NCBI GenBank assembly: GCA_032158295.1
Contig: CM063244.1
Location: 25,890,930-25,954,929, forward strand
DNA from: Pycnopodia helianthoides
Lineage: Eukaryota; Echinodermata; Asteroidea; Forcipulatida; Asteriidae
Length of the DNA: 64,000 bases
Direction of reading: 5' to 3'
The position numbers and the translations under genes are program-made. Positions 22,994 to 34,500 of the stretch are shown here, in pieces (within the stretch, counting starts at the first letter, position 1; each line of letters opens with the position of its first letter). The notes beneath the pieces were generated by a model. It did no database searches. It was not told the DNA's origin and worked only from the letters and a program-made list of their open reading frames with translations.

Positions 22994-25900
22994 CCTGACA
23001 CATGTTTGCATCCTCATTGTTTGTCCTCGGTGATGATAGCCTGTGCAGGGGATCCATCGGTTAGTCGTGTAGTTGATTTATTGGTTTTTAATCGGCCGAC
23101 AAAAAAGAGCTGTTTATTCACACCAACCAATCACAGGCATCCTTTTGTAGTCGGTAACACGACCTGACCGTATTTGTTAAGCGCCAACGCGTAACTTTTC
23201 TTGGTTTAGATGAATCATTGTGTTTTGTTTACTTTTTTTTTGTCAATCTGAATAATGTGTATGGCCCACCCGATTTTGAACTGATTTTTTATACCGTTTT
23301 GATGTATTTTAATTGTGGCTTTCATCCCTGATGTAAAATTCGTTCTGTTTCCTAGTCGTAATATCGATGTTTTTTAACGTAAAACCAACCTCGATTGATA
23401 TTTGATGAAGTTGTTAACGTACATTGTATACCTGCACCGTTAAACTGAACATAAATCAGCCAGCATTCAAAGCCGGTGTGGCAGGAAATTCTGTGGTCCC
23501 CCCCCCAATATGGCGAATTGTGTAGACATTTTGTCTAATAGCGCCCTCTTGTGACTTTAGCGTCCTCCAGCCTATGTTAATTTACCATAAAGGGGGACAC
23601 ACACTTCTGTGACACTGGCCAGGCCTGGCAATGTGAACATTAACAAACCTGACATCCAAAAGGCAAAAGTTTTTCTTAGCCTTCTAAGAATTTTATATCC
23701 ATGTAATGGGTGTAATTTGAAGGCACTTTTGGAATTGGAAGTACAACAATGTCAGTTAAAAAAAAGACAGAGTTCTCACATTTTTGGGGGGAGCTGGTCA
23801 TAAAATAACTAGAATGAATTCTCTAAATTGAAATATTTGTCTATTTTAACAATGCATTACTATTTAGATCTTTAATTTCTGCAAAGTTATAGCAGGTTTG
23901 CATCGATCTATTTGTACATCAATGCACTTTCATTGTAGTCTTTTGCTCATGGGTGTTTGGGGAAACCCTGATCATTACCCAACTGTTCATTTGCCTGTCG
24001 TTTGTCTCCATAAACGTCTTGACCTTAAGACTAGCAGACTGATTGACTATAATGAGTTACTTTTTTTGCCAGCGCACATCATTGTAACTTCGCTCAATGC
24101 TGGCCTGTTATATGAACTCAGTCATAAAATTACTGTGCCGTTAAAGCTCTTAGACTTGATTGCAAAGCTGTCTTCTTGTCCACGCACGCGGAGTCTATCC
24201 ACGCATCGTCCACACCAGTTGTGAACTCCATGCATAGATTTGGTGTGTGTGCGTGTTTATCACTCGTATGGACTCCATGGGTGGACTGTCGGGCAAGTAC
24301 CTGAAAAATTACTGACTCCCTGCGCGGATTATCAGCTGAGCAAAGCAAAAGACTGGCGCAAGACAGTCCTGCAGTCAAGGCCATTAAACTCTATATGGGG
24401 TGTTATAATACTCTTTAAAGTTGTTAACTGGCCAGTGAAGTATTGTGATGCTCCATGGTTTTGGGTAGTCTGTAGATTTAATTGGCCTCTAGAATGTGTC
24501 TTTGGAGTGGCCTTTATCTGTCAAAATGGGCTGGTCAGTTTGGCTTAGTTCTGGCACAGCTTGTGACTGTTGTTTCCCTTTAGTGTTGGCTGATGACTGG
24601 TCAAAATTTGGCTCTAAATTGTTAACGAAAAAGTGACTTTTTTTTTTTGTAATATGAATTCTAAAACCCTGTTGATGAACTGGTTTCGCAACAATTTTAT
24701 TTTCATACAGAACCAAATCACACCCAACAAATTGTCACACTTAGAAAAAGTTATGCAATTTGCAGAAGTTTTTTCAACCCGCAAAACTTCTGGATACTGC
24801 CATGATACAGATTGCAAGGTTCTCCAAGTTCAATTGTGTTTTTTCGTTATCGTTGTATTTGGCAGTGATCGCGACTCGGATATTTTTGGCAGTGCAGGCA
24901 GCTGGTTTCAAAGAAACATTTGCGTGTCAGATCTCCGTTTCTAAACTTAGCTAGATATTTATTGTATTAATTCTTTGCATTCTTCTGTCATGTATAATCT
25001 ACTTTACTTAGACCATGAAACCAATGAATTTTTAAGTGGAAATTATGTGGATTTTGACCCCCCCCCCCCTCTCCCCGTAAAAAAAAAAACCTCAAGTTTT
25101 AATGTGTTTATTTATGCCTAGTTGTTAGCAGTAGTTTCAGTTAGTTATTGTAGAAAGTGTACTCGTTGCCTTTAGTTGGTACCCACTCACCACATTGCAG
25201 TCTTATGTTCCTTTCATCTGTTCAGCAGGAAATACCACTGAGCAAAATTGTCTGCTTTGCGGGAAATTAGCAGGGTACCCGTCGCGGCAATGTCAACCAC
25301 ACTGCATATCGATCGGGTATCCTGTTTTTCTGCTTGGCAGGAATTTGTACGCTTAGCAAATTTGAAGCCTGACCACTTGTTTGAAGATTTACTTCAAAAA
25401 GACTGATGTACTTGGTGTGATATGCTTAAAAAAGAGCGTTGTCTTCATAAGAAATAACTACAAATAGTGAACTTGCGGATACAACCATGAGTAAAAATCT
25501 CTTTTGGGAAAAGTGTTGGCTCTGGAAAAAAAGCCGGTGTGGTCTTGAGGTTTCGAACAGTATACTCTGCTCGTCTTCAGTATTCAAGTGCCGTTTCTCA
25601 TTTGTGGTTGTTTCTTATTTTTACCACACCATGCAAAGCATCAAACACCGCTTATCATTGTCTTCATTGGGCAGAATTTTAATGTGTTTTTAACTCTGTA
25701 CAAGGGACCTGCAGCAGGGCGAGTGAGGTTTTAGATTTTGAAGTCTACATGTAAGTCCCCATTGCTGCTTTAAATGAGCTGCATATTTTAAGTAGAAAGG
25801 TGTTGTTGTTTTTTTCCCCCAAACTGTGCAACCAAGTACTCAACGCAGATCAAAAATTGTACAACATCAAAACCATTTAAGTTTGTGTTAATAGCTTCTA

Positions 25901-26435
25901 AATATGAAGAATCTTATAAACAACATGTTCTTGAACCAACATGCCGCAAAGTTCTTTGATGAAACGTTCGCACTTTCTTGCAAAATGTTTTCTTTTAAGA
26001 AAAGATACCTCTCGGAGACAGAGATGAACAAACTGGGAAGATCTACCGTGGTAGATATTGCGGGGGAAACAGAGCAAGACTACCGTGGTTGGTTGGTTCT
26101 CTGATTTCACGAGTGTTCCCCGAATCAACATCTCCACCCTTTACTGGATGGAGTCTGTCAGCTCTTGATTAAATCTTAGAATGAAGCATTCAAAACAAAG
26201 TTGCTGGGGGCTTTGATCGGGACCAACTTGATGAAAACCCTCACCAGAAATACTGCTGAGACATTTCCTATAGTTCTTATAGTTACACATAACAGTTAAT
26301 GGTTGGCAACGTTTCTGCTGAACAAACTTGTGTGCCTAGCGGCTGGCCCCTGAGCATGGATTTGATGGTGTACATCTTTTAGGTGTTGCTCCTTGTATAG
26401 CATCCTCTTTAACCGTATCCAACCATCGATGCCTT

Positions 26436-26500
26436 CCTATTATTATTATTATTTTTATTATTATTATTATTATTATTGAATATTGTTATCATTATTAATA
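26436..26500 (+). repeat. (ATT)n microsatellite
   Basis: About 15 att units with one interruption. Confidence 0.85.
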
Positions 26501-27130
26501 TGTAAATAACATAATTATTGTATCAATACGTATTTAAATGTAAAAAAAGTAAGTGCTTGAGTTACCAGAATAAAATGTATTAAAAGTGGGTAAGAAGTTT
26601 GTGGAATACCTAGGACATTAAAACATTTTTACGTGATAATTGAAAAATGCAGCTTAGTGCAGTATAAAAAAGAAGCTGCACAAGAGTGGGACAGTAGTTA
26701 AGAAGAGATATCACATTAACTGACTAATCCCAGATGAGGGCGGGTGTTACGCACCCTGAGCCCAGTTTGATGGGGGTGCTCTAGATGATTACAGGCTTTT
26801 ATACAGACTCTGTCATGCGCTTAGACAGAGCTAAGCCTAGATTTGGTAGTCAGACCGTTCTTAGTTGTACATAGATTACTCAGTATTGCACCAAACTTAA
26901 TTCTGGTTCAAAAAAAAACAACACTTGTGCGATAATCATTGAACTTTTGACCTCTCTCAAAACCCCTGCAGAATCTAGTGCATGGTTTGCTTGAGTTTGA
27001 GGGATTTGGTGTTGCAGGGTACCTGCCCGTTCTCTGCAATGGGCCTGCAGGTTTTTCAGTTTTTGATCGGAGATCAAGTGTTGAGTTACTATACTATGTA
27101 GGCTGGTGGCTGTGATTGACTTAGGACACC

Positions 27131-27277
27131 AGTGGTCGATTTCAAAAAGCACTAAGATTTATCTTAAGATGAGTTGTCAGTATTACCAATTGTATTGTGA
27201 CATCACACTTTGCTTAGCAGTTAATATTGATTTGCACTTAAGATCAATCTGAACTCTTTGCGAAATCGAGGCCCTGG
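27131..27277. repeat. MITE-like element, family M8, copy 1
   Basis: Ends 'gtcgatttc' and 'gcgaaatcga' are inverted; 'agatttatcttaagat' and 'acttaagatcaatct' mirror each other inside. Related to 33034-33172 through the same terminal type. Confidence 0.55.
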
Positions 27278-27279
27278 GC

Positions 27280-27470
27280 CCAATTCAATCAAGCCTGTAA
27301 GCACTCAAACTTGCTAAGTAGGGACAAATCTTTCTTAACAGAAACAGGTAACCATCCAAAATGTCATGAATGAGCTTTAAATTGTTGTGACTGGTTACTT
27401 GGAAATCTGCTGAGCAGTTTTTTTTTGCTGAGCAGTATTTTGTACTTTATGAAGTTCGGCCCTGGGTGGC
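27280..27470. repeat. MITE-like element, family M3-related, diverged
   Basis: Starts 'gggcccaattcaatcaag' and ends 'tatgaagttcggccct', with 'gctgagcagt' twice near the right end. Overall layout is as in 28507-28702. Confidence 0.55.
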
Positions 27471-28506
27471 AGCACACCTTGGAAGCTGGGATTTTAGTCT
27501 AAAGGAATCACTAGCAGTGTACTATGCACATCTTTGTGACCAAATTATGGGTTGGGCTGGACAGAGACTCAGAGCTAGTTTGTTTCAATTCAATTCAGTT
27601 TATTTCAACTTGTAATTCCGTTAGTGTTTGAATATTTTTGGGAACCTTTTGTTCTCAAACGTAAGTAAACAAAATCGGGCACAATAAACGGGTCTCGTTG
27701 TTCAAACAAGCGTGAGACCTGCGCATTCTATTGAAGGGCGTGCAATCAAGTATTTAATTTAAAGGCAATGACACACGGGGCAAATTTTTTCAGGCAACTT
27801 GGAGGCAACCAACTTCACTCTGTGCAAACGGAACACTTCAGGCAGCACAATAGACATTCTTCTAGCTAGAACTCACTATCCCCCTAGAAAATAATGAGAA
27901 AATTGGAATGTGAATGAGTTTTCTCATTGGAGATTGCCTATAGGACTGGTTGCCTGTAAGTTGCCCCCGTGTGACATGGCCTTAATGATGCAGTAAGTTC
28001 CATAGTTAAACATTGGAAACCAGACAAAAGTCGGCTGCGGGGAGAACTCGATTGTTGTGTTAAAAGAATGAAAAAGTTTTCGATTGGGTAGTCTCTGAGG
28101 TGCACGGCATTTAGAAGTCAGGTTTTTAGTACAGGTGTCATCCTCAATTGTTTGGCATCCACAGATGTCCAGCAATGTTTGAGTCGCTGAAGTGGGTTTT
28201 AGTTCATGTCACGGGAGGCATTTTGGGGCCACGAGAGGGCAGCAGACTTACCGGGTAAATTTGGTTTGTCTGCTGGCACGAGGTATCCTGAAATCTTCTA
28301 TAGAGCTGAATTGGCGGCTACAGCTACTGCTGTGGGTATGACTGTTGCTAAGAGTGGTACTAAGGACGTCCTATACTAAACACATACACATTAACGTGGT
28401 GATCAAACCTCAGCCGAAAATATTAACATGGCCTGAAAATGTTCATCATTGAGCTGGCTGAGGTAATGATACTTTGGGCAACAAAAATCAATGAACGATC
28501 TGTAGT

Positions 28507-28702
28507 GTGAGTGTAGTCAGGGCCCAGTTTCATAGAGCTGCTTAAGCACCAAAAAGTAGCTAAGCACAACAAAATGATGCTTACCAGAACAAGGTTACCA
28601 GCCAAAATACCATGTCTAATTCACCATTTCTGACTGGTAGTCTGCTCATTTTTGCCAAGCACAAAATTTTCTGCTTAAACAGCTCTATGAAATTGGGCCC
28701 AG
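28507..28702. repeat. MITE-like element, family M3, best copy
   Basis: Near-perfect inverted ends: 'gggcccagtttcatagagct' and 'agctctatgaaattgggccc'. Body landmarks are 'agtagctaagcacaac' and 'ccagaacaaggttaccagcc'. Confidence 0.8.
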
Positions 28703-28974
28703 TTTACACCATTGATTGTTACGATGCACCTGTAATTGAGATCAAACGCAGGAGAACTTTATCACGGTGCAGCCATTTTGATTTTTTTCCCCTTCCATTT
28801 CAGTTCAGTGTAACCAAACTGAGGCTGGAAGGGAAGTTGTCTGGAACCTTTTATTTCTCACATGACAATTTGTACACTCGGTGCCGATCATGTAAAGGGA
28901 ACCCGACTAATATATTGGTCAGTTTGAGGTCATTTGCAAAGAGGCCGTCTTGAATATTTAATAATTGTAATAAA

Positions 28975-29290
28975 CATATAGACCATGTGACCTGTGACAT
29001 CACATGTTTTTACAAAAGAGCCACAGAGCCTGGGCTTGTACACAGCTCAATTGAAGAATACAACAAATCTTATGTTTTATGGAGATTGCACTGTCTGATT
29101 TTTTCTCAACTTTTGATATGAATGAAAGGGGGGACATTTCAACAGCTGCACAGCTGTTGCTTTTGTAAGTCTTGAAATTATGTGAAAATTATGCCCCAAA
29201 ATGTAAATTTTTCCCATATGGCCTGGACGTGTAGTATCTTGCCCGTCAGGAAACGCATTAGAATGTACAAGGTCACCACTCTGTAAACAA
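28975..29290 (-). repeat. Dispersed repeat, family L, inverted copy
   Basis: Reverse complement of the unit at 60330-60615, including 'ccacagagcctgggcttgta' and 'cttgatatgaa'-type segments. It ends near 'gtagtatcttgcc'. Confidence 0.55.
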
Positions 29291-29424
29291 AGGTAACATG
29301 GTCTATACAGTGCTTGTTACACATCGGTGTATGGTAAAAACCAACGGACCATTCTTTGTCCCTGTTGCCGCACTCACTGCTTATTACAGGATTCGAACTT
29401 GGGCCCTCATCACCGGGCATGCTC

Positions 29425-29575
29425 GGTGTTCACCTAGTGGTAAGCCATCTCCGCTGGAATGGTGGGGGTCATTGGTTCGAATCCCTCCCGAGTAGTACGC
29501 CTGTGGATTTTTCTTTCTCAGGACTCAGGCAAGCACCGAGTGTACAGTGCATGAGTTTCGGGGTTTAATAAAAAA
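29425..29575 (+). repeat. tRNA-derived SINE-like element, family D, copy 3
   Basis: A-box-like 'cacctagtggtaagcc', B-box-like 'ggttcgaatccctcccgag', and the tail 'gcctgtggatttttctt' then 'aggactcaggcaagcac'. Confidence 0.7.
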
Positions 29576-29620
29576 TTAAAAAATCTTGCTATAAAAAACA
29601 TAAGGTTCAGAGAGGAAGTA

Positions 29621-29945
29621 TTTTAAAGGGAGGGTATACCTTTGGTAGTTACTCTAAAATTAATGACCATAAAAACGTACTTGGTGAGAAGCTTTGACAG
29701 CATTTGATAATAAATAAACATTTTGAGAAACGATTCCCTTCTAGGGAATATGGTTTTAGAGAAAGGGATTCAAAAAAATTCAATCTAAGATGCGTTTCAT
29801 GCATGAAACATTTCTCAGATTGCTCAAGATTCTCAATTGTGAAATCTCAAAAACGCTGCCACCTTTTGAAAGGTAGTTTTATTGTGTATATCTCCATTTA
29901 CACAGGATTACAACAATCCAATGGTTCCAAAAACCAAGGGTAAAC
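29621..29945. repeat. MITE-like element, family M1-related
   Basis: Starts 'aaagggagggtatacctttg' with the shared 'gaccataaaaacgtacttgg' and 'cattttgagaaacgattccc'. It ends 'ggttccaaaaaccaagggta', so the outer inverted repeat is only partial. A palindrome at 'gcgtttcatgcatgaaac' marks the middle. Confidence 0.6.
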
Positions 29946-30368
29946 TTTGCAAATTATCTCCTTTCCTGGTTCTTTCTTGTCTTTTAAATAAAACAAAACA
30001 CAAACGATTAATTAATGACAACAAAATAACAATCTGGTAATTGTTGTAAATAAGGCGAATAAGTTTTCAGATTTGTTTATATTGAATAGAAATCATGAAA
30101 CAATAAAAGCACAAAATGAGAATAAATGCATAATGTGTGTCTTCCTGTCTATTTAATGAGTTACTAAAAATCAGGGCATAAGTTTTCCTTGGGTAAAAAA
30201 AAATAAATAAATAAAAATCTTCACATGACAAAACAATGTTATTTGGTATTGATTGCAAGACGACCCCCCCCAAATAACTGACAAAAAAAATGATTTTCTT
30301 GATAAGTCGACAATTGACATTCCGAAAGGGGCACATTTAGCATTATGGGTTGAAAGCAACTGTTTAAA

Positions 30369-30655
30369 GTCGCCGTGGTCAAGTGGTTAGAGTGCAGGAC
30401 TTGCAACCGCACGGTTGTGGGTTCGAATCCTAACAAGCTAACGCTGATTTCACAATGACTAGAATAAGAAGTGTAGTCTATACAATCACAATTGAGTGAT
30501 TTGTGCAATTCATAATCACAGATGCTAAACCAATGTTTGTATGAGAGAGATTGGCTGTTTCCAGCTCGGCATTTATATCCCTTGTGGGAGCTTTGCCGAG
30601 TTCCCTTGTTGGGAAGATCATCTAAACAAACAAACAAACAAACAAAAAAACACAC
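30369..30655 (+). repeat. tRNA-derived SINE-like element, family E, with (CAAA)n tail
   Basis: A-box-like 'tggtcaagtggttagagtgc', B-box-like 'gggttcgaatcctaac', a ~200-bp body and a caaa-type tail at 30626-30650. The cloverleaf is poor: the 3' side does not pair with the 5' acceptor strand. The A/B-box head plus body plus simple-repeat tail is the classic SINE layout. Confidence 0.75.
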
Positions 30656-31254
30656 CCTAGATAATCAGGCCTGACTCCGCCCCCCCCCCCCCCCCCCCCG
30701 GAAGTTCATCCGAACAACAAACAACACCCTAGATAATCAGAATCTGAATCCCCCCCCCCATCCAAAAAGAAAATAAACAAAAACAATCACACAGACCATT
30801 TAATTAGGTCCCAACCAAGAGAGCTTGGATGGCAGTAGACTTACTAGGTAAGTCTATTGTTCTTGGAAATGTATGAAATAATATGTAAACAATGGAAAAT
30901 TACATGGGATGTCTGCTGCCACCTGGAGTTCCAAAGCCTACAATTTTTTTGTGTTCTTTAATCTGTTATGATTGGATAAATTATGGTATCTTTCTAGATT
31001 TTGTTCCTAATGCTTTTTTTCAATGCCTTTTTCAGAACTTGTGTGTTTTTATTTTTTGGTTTAGGGTGTCCTTCAAAATAAAACAAAATAAAATAAACAA
31101 ATACACAATATGGTAAACTGTTTTCTCTTTACATAAGCATTTAAAAAAAAATATTTGTAAGATGACAAAACTGAAATCATTAACCATGATAGATAAAATA
31201 ATAGTCTAATAACCTTTTGCAAACCCCCAATGGAAATTTGAAATAAACAACATG

Positions 31255-31478
31255 GTCGTTGCAGGCTACCGTACGCGTAATCCAGAAGCCTTTCCCATCA
31301 TGCCTTGTTCCGGAAGAACATGCTATCTGCCGAAATTCCCTTCGCCATTTTTAGCACAAGTTGAAGTCGGTAAAAAAGGCTGCCGCGTATTGGCACAACT
31401 TACGCGGGTATTTTCGAGAAAATTCCCGCAATTTGTTATCTAATTACTATCAGTTAATATTCTGAATCTGAAGACAAG
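31255..31478 (+). promoter_or_regulatory. UBE2N: Probable UBE2N promoter and 5' UTR
   Basis: Directly upstream of the start codon the sequence is locally CpG-richer ('taccgtacgcgt', 'ttacgcgggt') and includes 'ttccggaag' (ETS-like, ~31308), 'gccattttt' (YY1-like, ~31344) and 'attcccgcaa' (E2F-like, ~31423). No TATA box is evident. This suits a housekeeping promoter, but is inferred from short motifs. Confidence 0.4.
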
Positions 31479-31508
31479 ATGAGTGGTTTACCAAGGAGGA
31501 TTATAAAG
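31479..31508 (+). CDS. UBE2N: UBE2N exon 1 ([10 protein letters not shown])
   Basis: Ten codons from the ATG, then donor gtaaat at 31509. LPRRIIKE is the conserved first helix of Ubc13. Confidence 0.95.
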
Positions 31509-34500
31509 GTAAATATTTGCACGTAATAACACACCCTTTTTTTTTAATTTAGGAGTTTTGACATTGTCATGATTTTCAACCCGTCAGGTGGATGTGTGCA
31601 CATGACATCGTGTCCGATATCGTAACTGGTCAACCCTGCCTAATTGCTTTTTAACAAATTCATTCTGTAGATAATTTTTCGTCATCTCTAACATTATATT
31701 TATGTTACAATTTCTCTCTGAGCAAAAGTAAGTGTTAATCTCGTGGACTTTAACTGGAACCGTTCAGCCAAAATAACTGCCTTGTTGCATTTCTTTTTTG
31801 ACTTCGAGTCGAGTTGTTTTCAATAAATTTGCCTCAATTTTGAGTGATTACCCCAAATTTGGGTAGGCCCAGTGGATATTTTGTTGGCACCGGCTGACTT
31901 TTAGTAAACATTGTCTTATCTTAATATCTGGGTAAATAAGATTATTAGTTTTGGTCATATTGAACGAATATATTGCTTTGTTGTTTCTTTTTGTTCAAGG
32001 GAAGTATGACAATCATTTAATTTCTGTGTATCTCTTATCATTTTATCAGTTGTGATAATCATAACCCTTCATCCTATGATTGTCAGAGACCAGAGCCGGT
32101 TACAAAAAACAGTATATGAGCTTAAATTATTATTATGTTTTAAATATACACAATTCAATGGACCTTATGCATTGATGTCATCATGCCGCCATCTATTCTT
32201 AGAGGTAAATTAATGATGACGACACAATGGAAACTGCACATCTGTACGCGTGGCGCAGAGGATGAGCCAATAAGCAATCTTCTTTTAACCTCTAGCCGAG
32301 GGCGCCCTTCTCAAATGACGTCATGTACATAAGGTCTATTGTCCTGTCGCTGTCACAAAGGTGTTCTCTCATAAACATTTGCAATGTGAAATTTATAGAT
32401 AAACATTTTTAAATTGAAGTAAGGTTTTTGAAAGAGAATTTTTTATTGTTGTAACTCTCCGATCAATGACCATCAGAAGGGTTACGGTTTGTATAAAGAT
32501 ATTGAATATTAATTAAAACTTTTACTTCATCATCATAATCATTTGCTATTTAGTATTTGTTCTAAATATTGAATGTTTTTTATTTCCTGTATTTTCTCAT
32601 AATATCAAATGTCATTGCAACTGAATTTTAAACAATTCTTTGTTTACTTAGCTGTGTGTTAAAATATAAATTGACTAGAATGGCATCTGAACCTGTGACC
32701 TAAGGATTATATATATGTACGTGCCTGTGTTCTACCAACTGAGTTTTGATATGTATTACTTAAATTTAAAGTTTTGTTATGACGTAGGTACACAGTTGAT
32801 TTGAATCTATGAAGCCTGAAAATGCTTACTGATGGAACTCGCCGAAATTAAAGTAAAATAACTGACTTGGTTCATTTATTTTGTAGGAGACACAACGTCT
32901 TGTAGCGGAGCCCGTGCAAGGTATACAAGCAAGACCAGACGAACAAAATGCAAGATATTTTCATGTTAGAGTGGCTGGCCCAAAAGATGTAAGTACATGT
33001 AATAGGCCCGACACATTAACAAGACAAAACATCAGTCGCCGATTTCACAAAACCTTACATAACTGCGTAAGTTCACTTGGGCAAGATTTTTTGCGTAAGT
33101 GGTGGCACAACTTGGGCAATAAATGTTGCGCAAATCAGTGACGTAAAGTTTGGTGAAATCGGCTGCTCGGTATGAAGTTGTATTCCCTCCTGTTTTGTTT
33201 TGAGTACTGTTGTGAGAGTTCAACTAGACACCACCTGTTCAATAATCGCTAAAGCAGGGTTCTATTTAGAATGTTGTGAAGGGTGTCCAAAGGTTTTAAA
33301 TTGAACAATTGGGCCAAGTTCTCCGTTAACAGTGGTCCTCTGGCCAAATGCTAGTTTAAACAGCAGAGGACCAGTCAAAATTCGCCCCAAGTTGTCCAGC
33401 GTTGAAAAGCTTTCCTAGTTGTTATGAAGATTGAGTAATATTGCTTGCAGACTTGTTTTTTTTTATATTATTTTTAGCCTTATTCACAATGCCAAACGGC
33501 CACTTCAAGGTGAGGGTTACACTTAACTGATTTGGGCTATTGACCCAAATCAACTGACACCAGGTGCATGTTGCCACCTACTCCTGGGGCTGAAACAGGG
33601 TTACCCCTGTCACAGTCCGTTAGGATGTAGGCATGGGTATCATCCACTAGGAGCCTGGCTGGTAGAGCAGAATGCACTACCTTCCCAACTTTTTACAAAG
33701 CAATTATGGTTAGGTGCCTTGCTCAAGGGCACAAGTGTCATGACCGGGATTCAAACGCACACTCTGCTGCTGACAACACCAGAGCTTTGGTCTCGGTGAA
33801 CTAGCTTTCCTAGTTATTAAGACTAAACACTAACTGCTCTCCCGGGGCTGGCAGGACCAGTTAACATGCACTAGGTGCCAATTTTTGTTCACCGGTCTAT
33901 ATTTCATTTAAAGTAGGGATGCTTCTCAACACTGAGCTAGACAGCCGGACCACTGGCAGAGAATTTCCACTTGTCCTTGGTTGTTCTAAGTGACATTTTC
34001 TGGCCCGCGAACCACTGAACTAGCCGGCCACACCACGGGTGAGATGGTTCTTGGGGTATTTTAACTAGCATTTGGCCAGCTGGTGACTGTTAGGGGCTGT
34101 GCCGTCATGATCAAAGCAGGCCTGTGGCTGTACATGGACAATTATGAACTCCCTCCCTGCCAAATCCTCTTCGGGAAGGTGTCTGATTGTGGAGGATTTG
34201 ATTCTGTAAATTCCATCATTCCATATTGCTAAAAGTAAAAGATCGTGTCGTCTGTTTGATAATGTACTTAAGGATCAAAACCAAAACTACCCCTACACGG
34301 CTGGACGGAAATTGAAGCACATTCGGTTACATATTTTTGTAGGTAGTGTTAAAAAATATATAATTAGTTGCTGCTTATCTTCACATGTAAGTGGTGCTCA
34401 TTTATTGGCAAAACAAACACATTTGCTCTAGCATAAAGATGCTGCCATGACAACAAAAACGTGACGGGACAGAATGAAGCAATGATGAAAGTTTTGTACT

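Larger units (their letters stand above)
22351..31250. other. Intergenic region between the CDK and UBE2N genes
   Basis: No exon of a known family was recognised. It holds the palindromic element 22771-22993, an (att)n microsatellite at 26436-26500, elements at 27131-27277, 27280-27470, 28507-28702, 28975-29290, 29425-29575, 29621-29945 and 30369-30655, and a 20-base C run at 30680-30699. The short ORFs show no family resemblance. Confidence 0.6.

Noticed and set aside
25898..26137. Overlapping 66- and 79-codon ORFs on opposite strands
   Set aside because: No family resemblance and no convincing splice context; one may exist but I cannot support it.
30369..30440. tRNA-like segment with A and B boxes (also at 3658, 7700, 21343, 29430, 42000, 48257, 57672)
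   Set aside because: Each is followed by a body shared with other copies, and most have poor acceptor pairing. They are SINE heads rather than functional tRNA genes.
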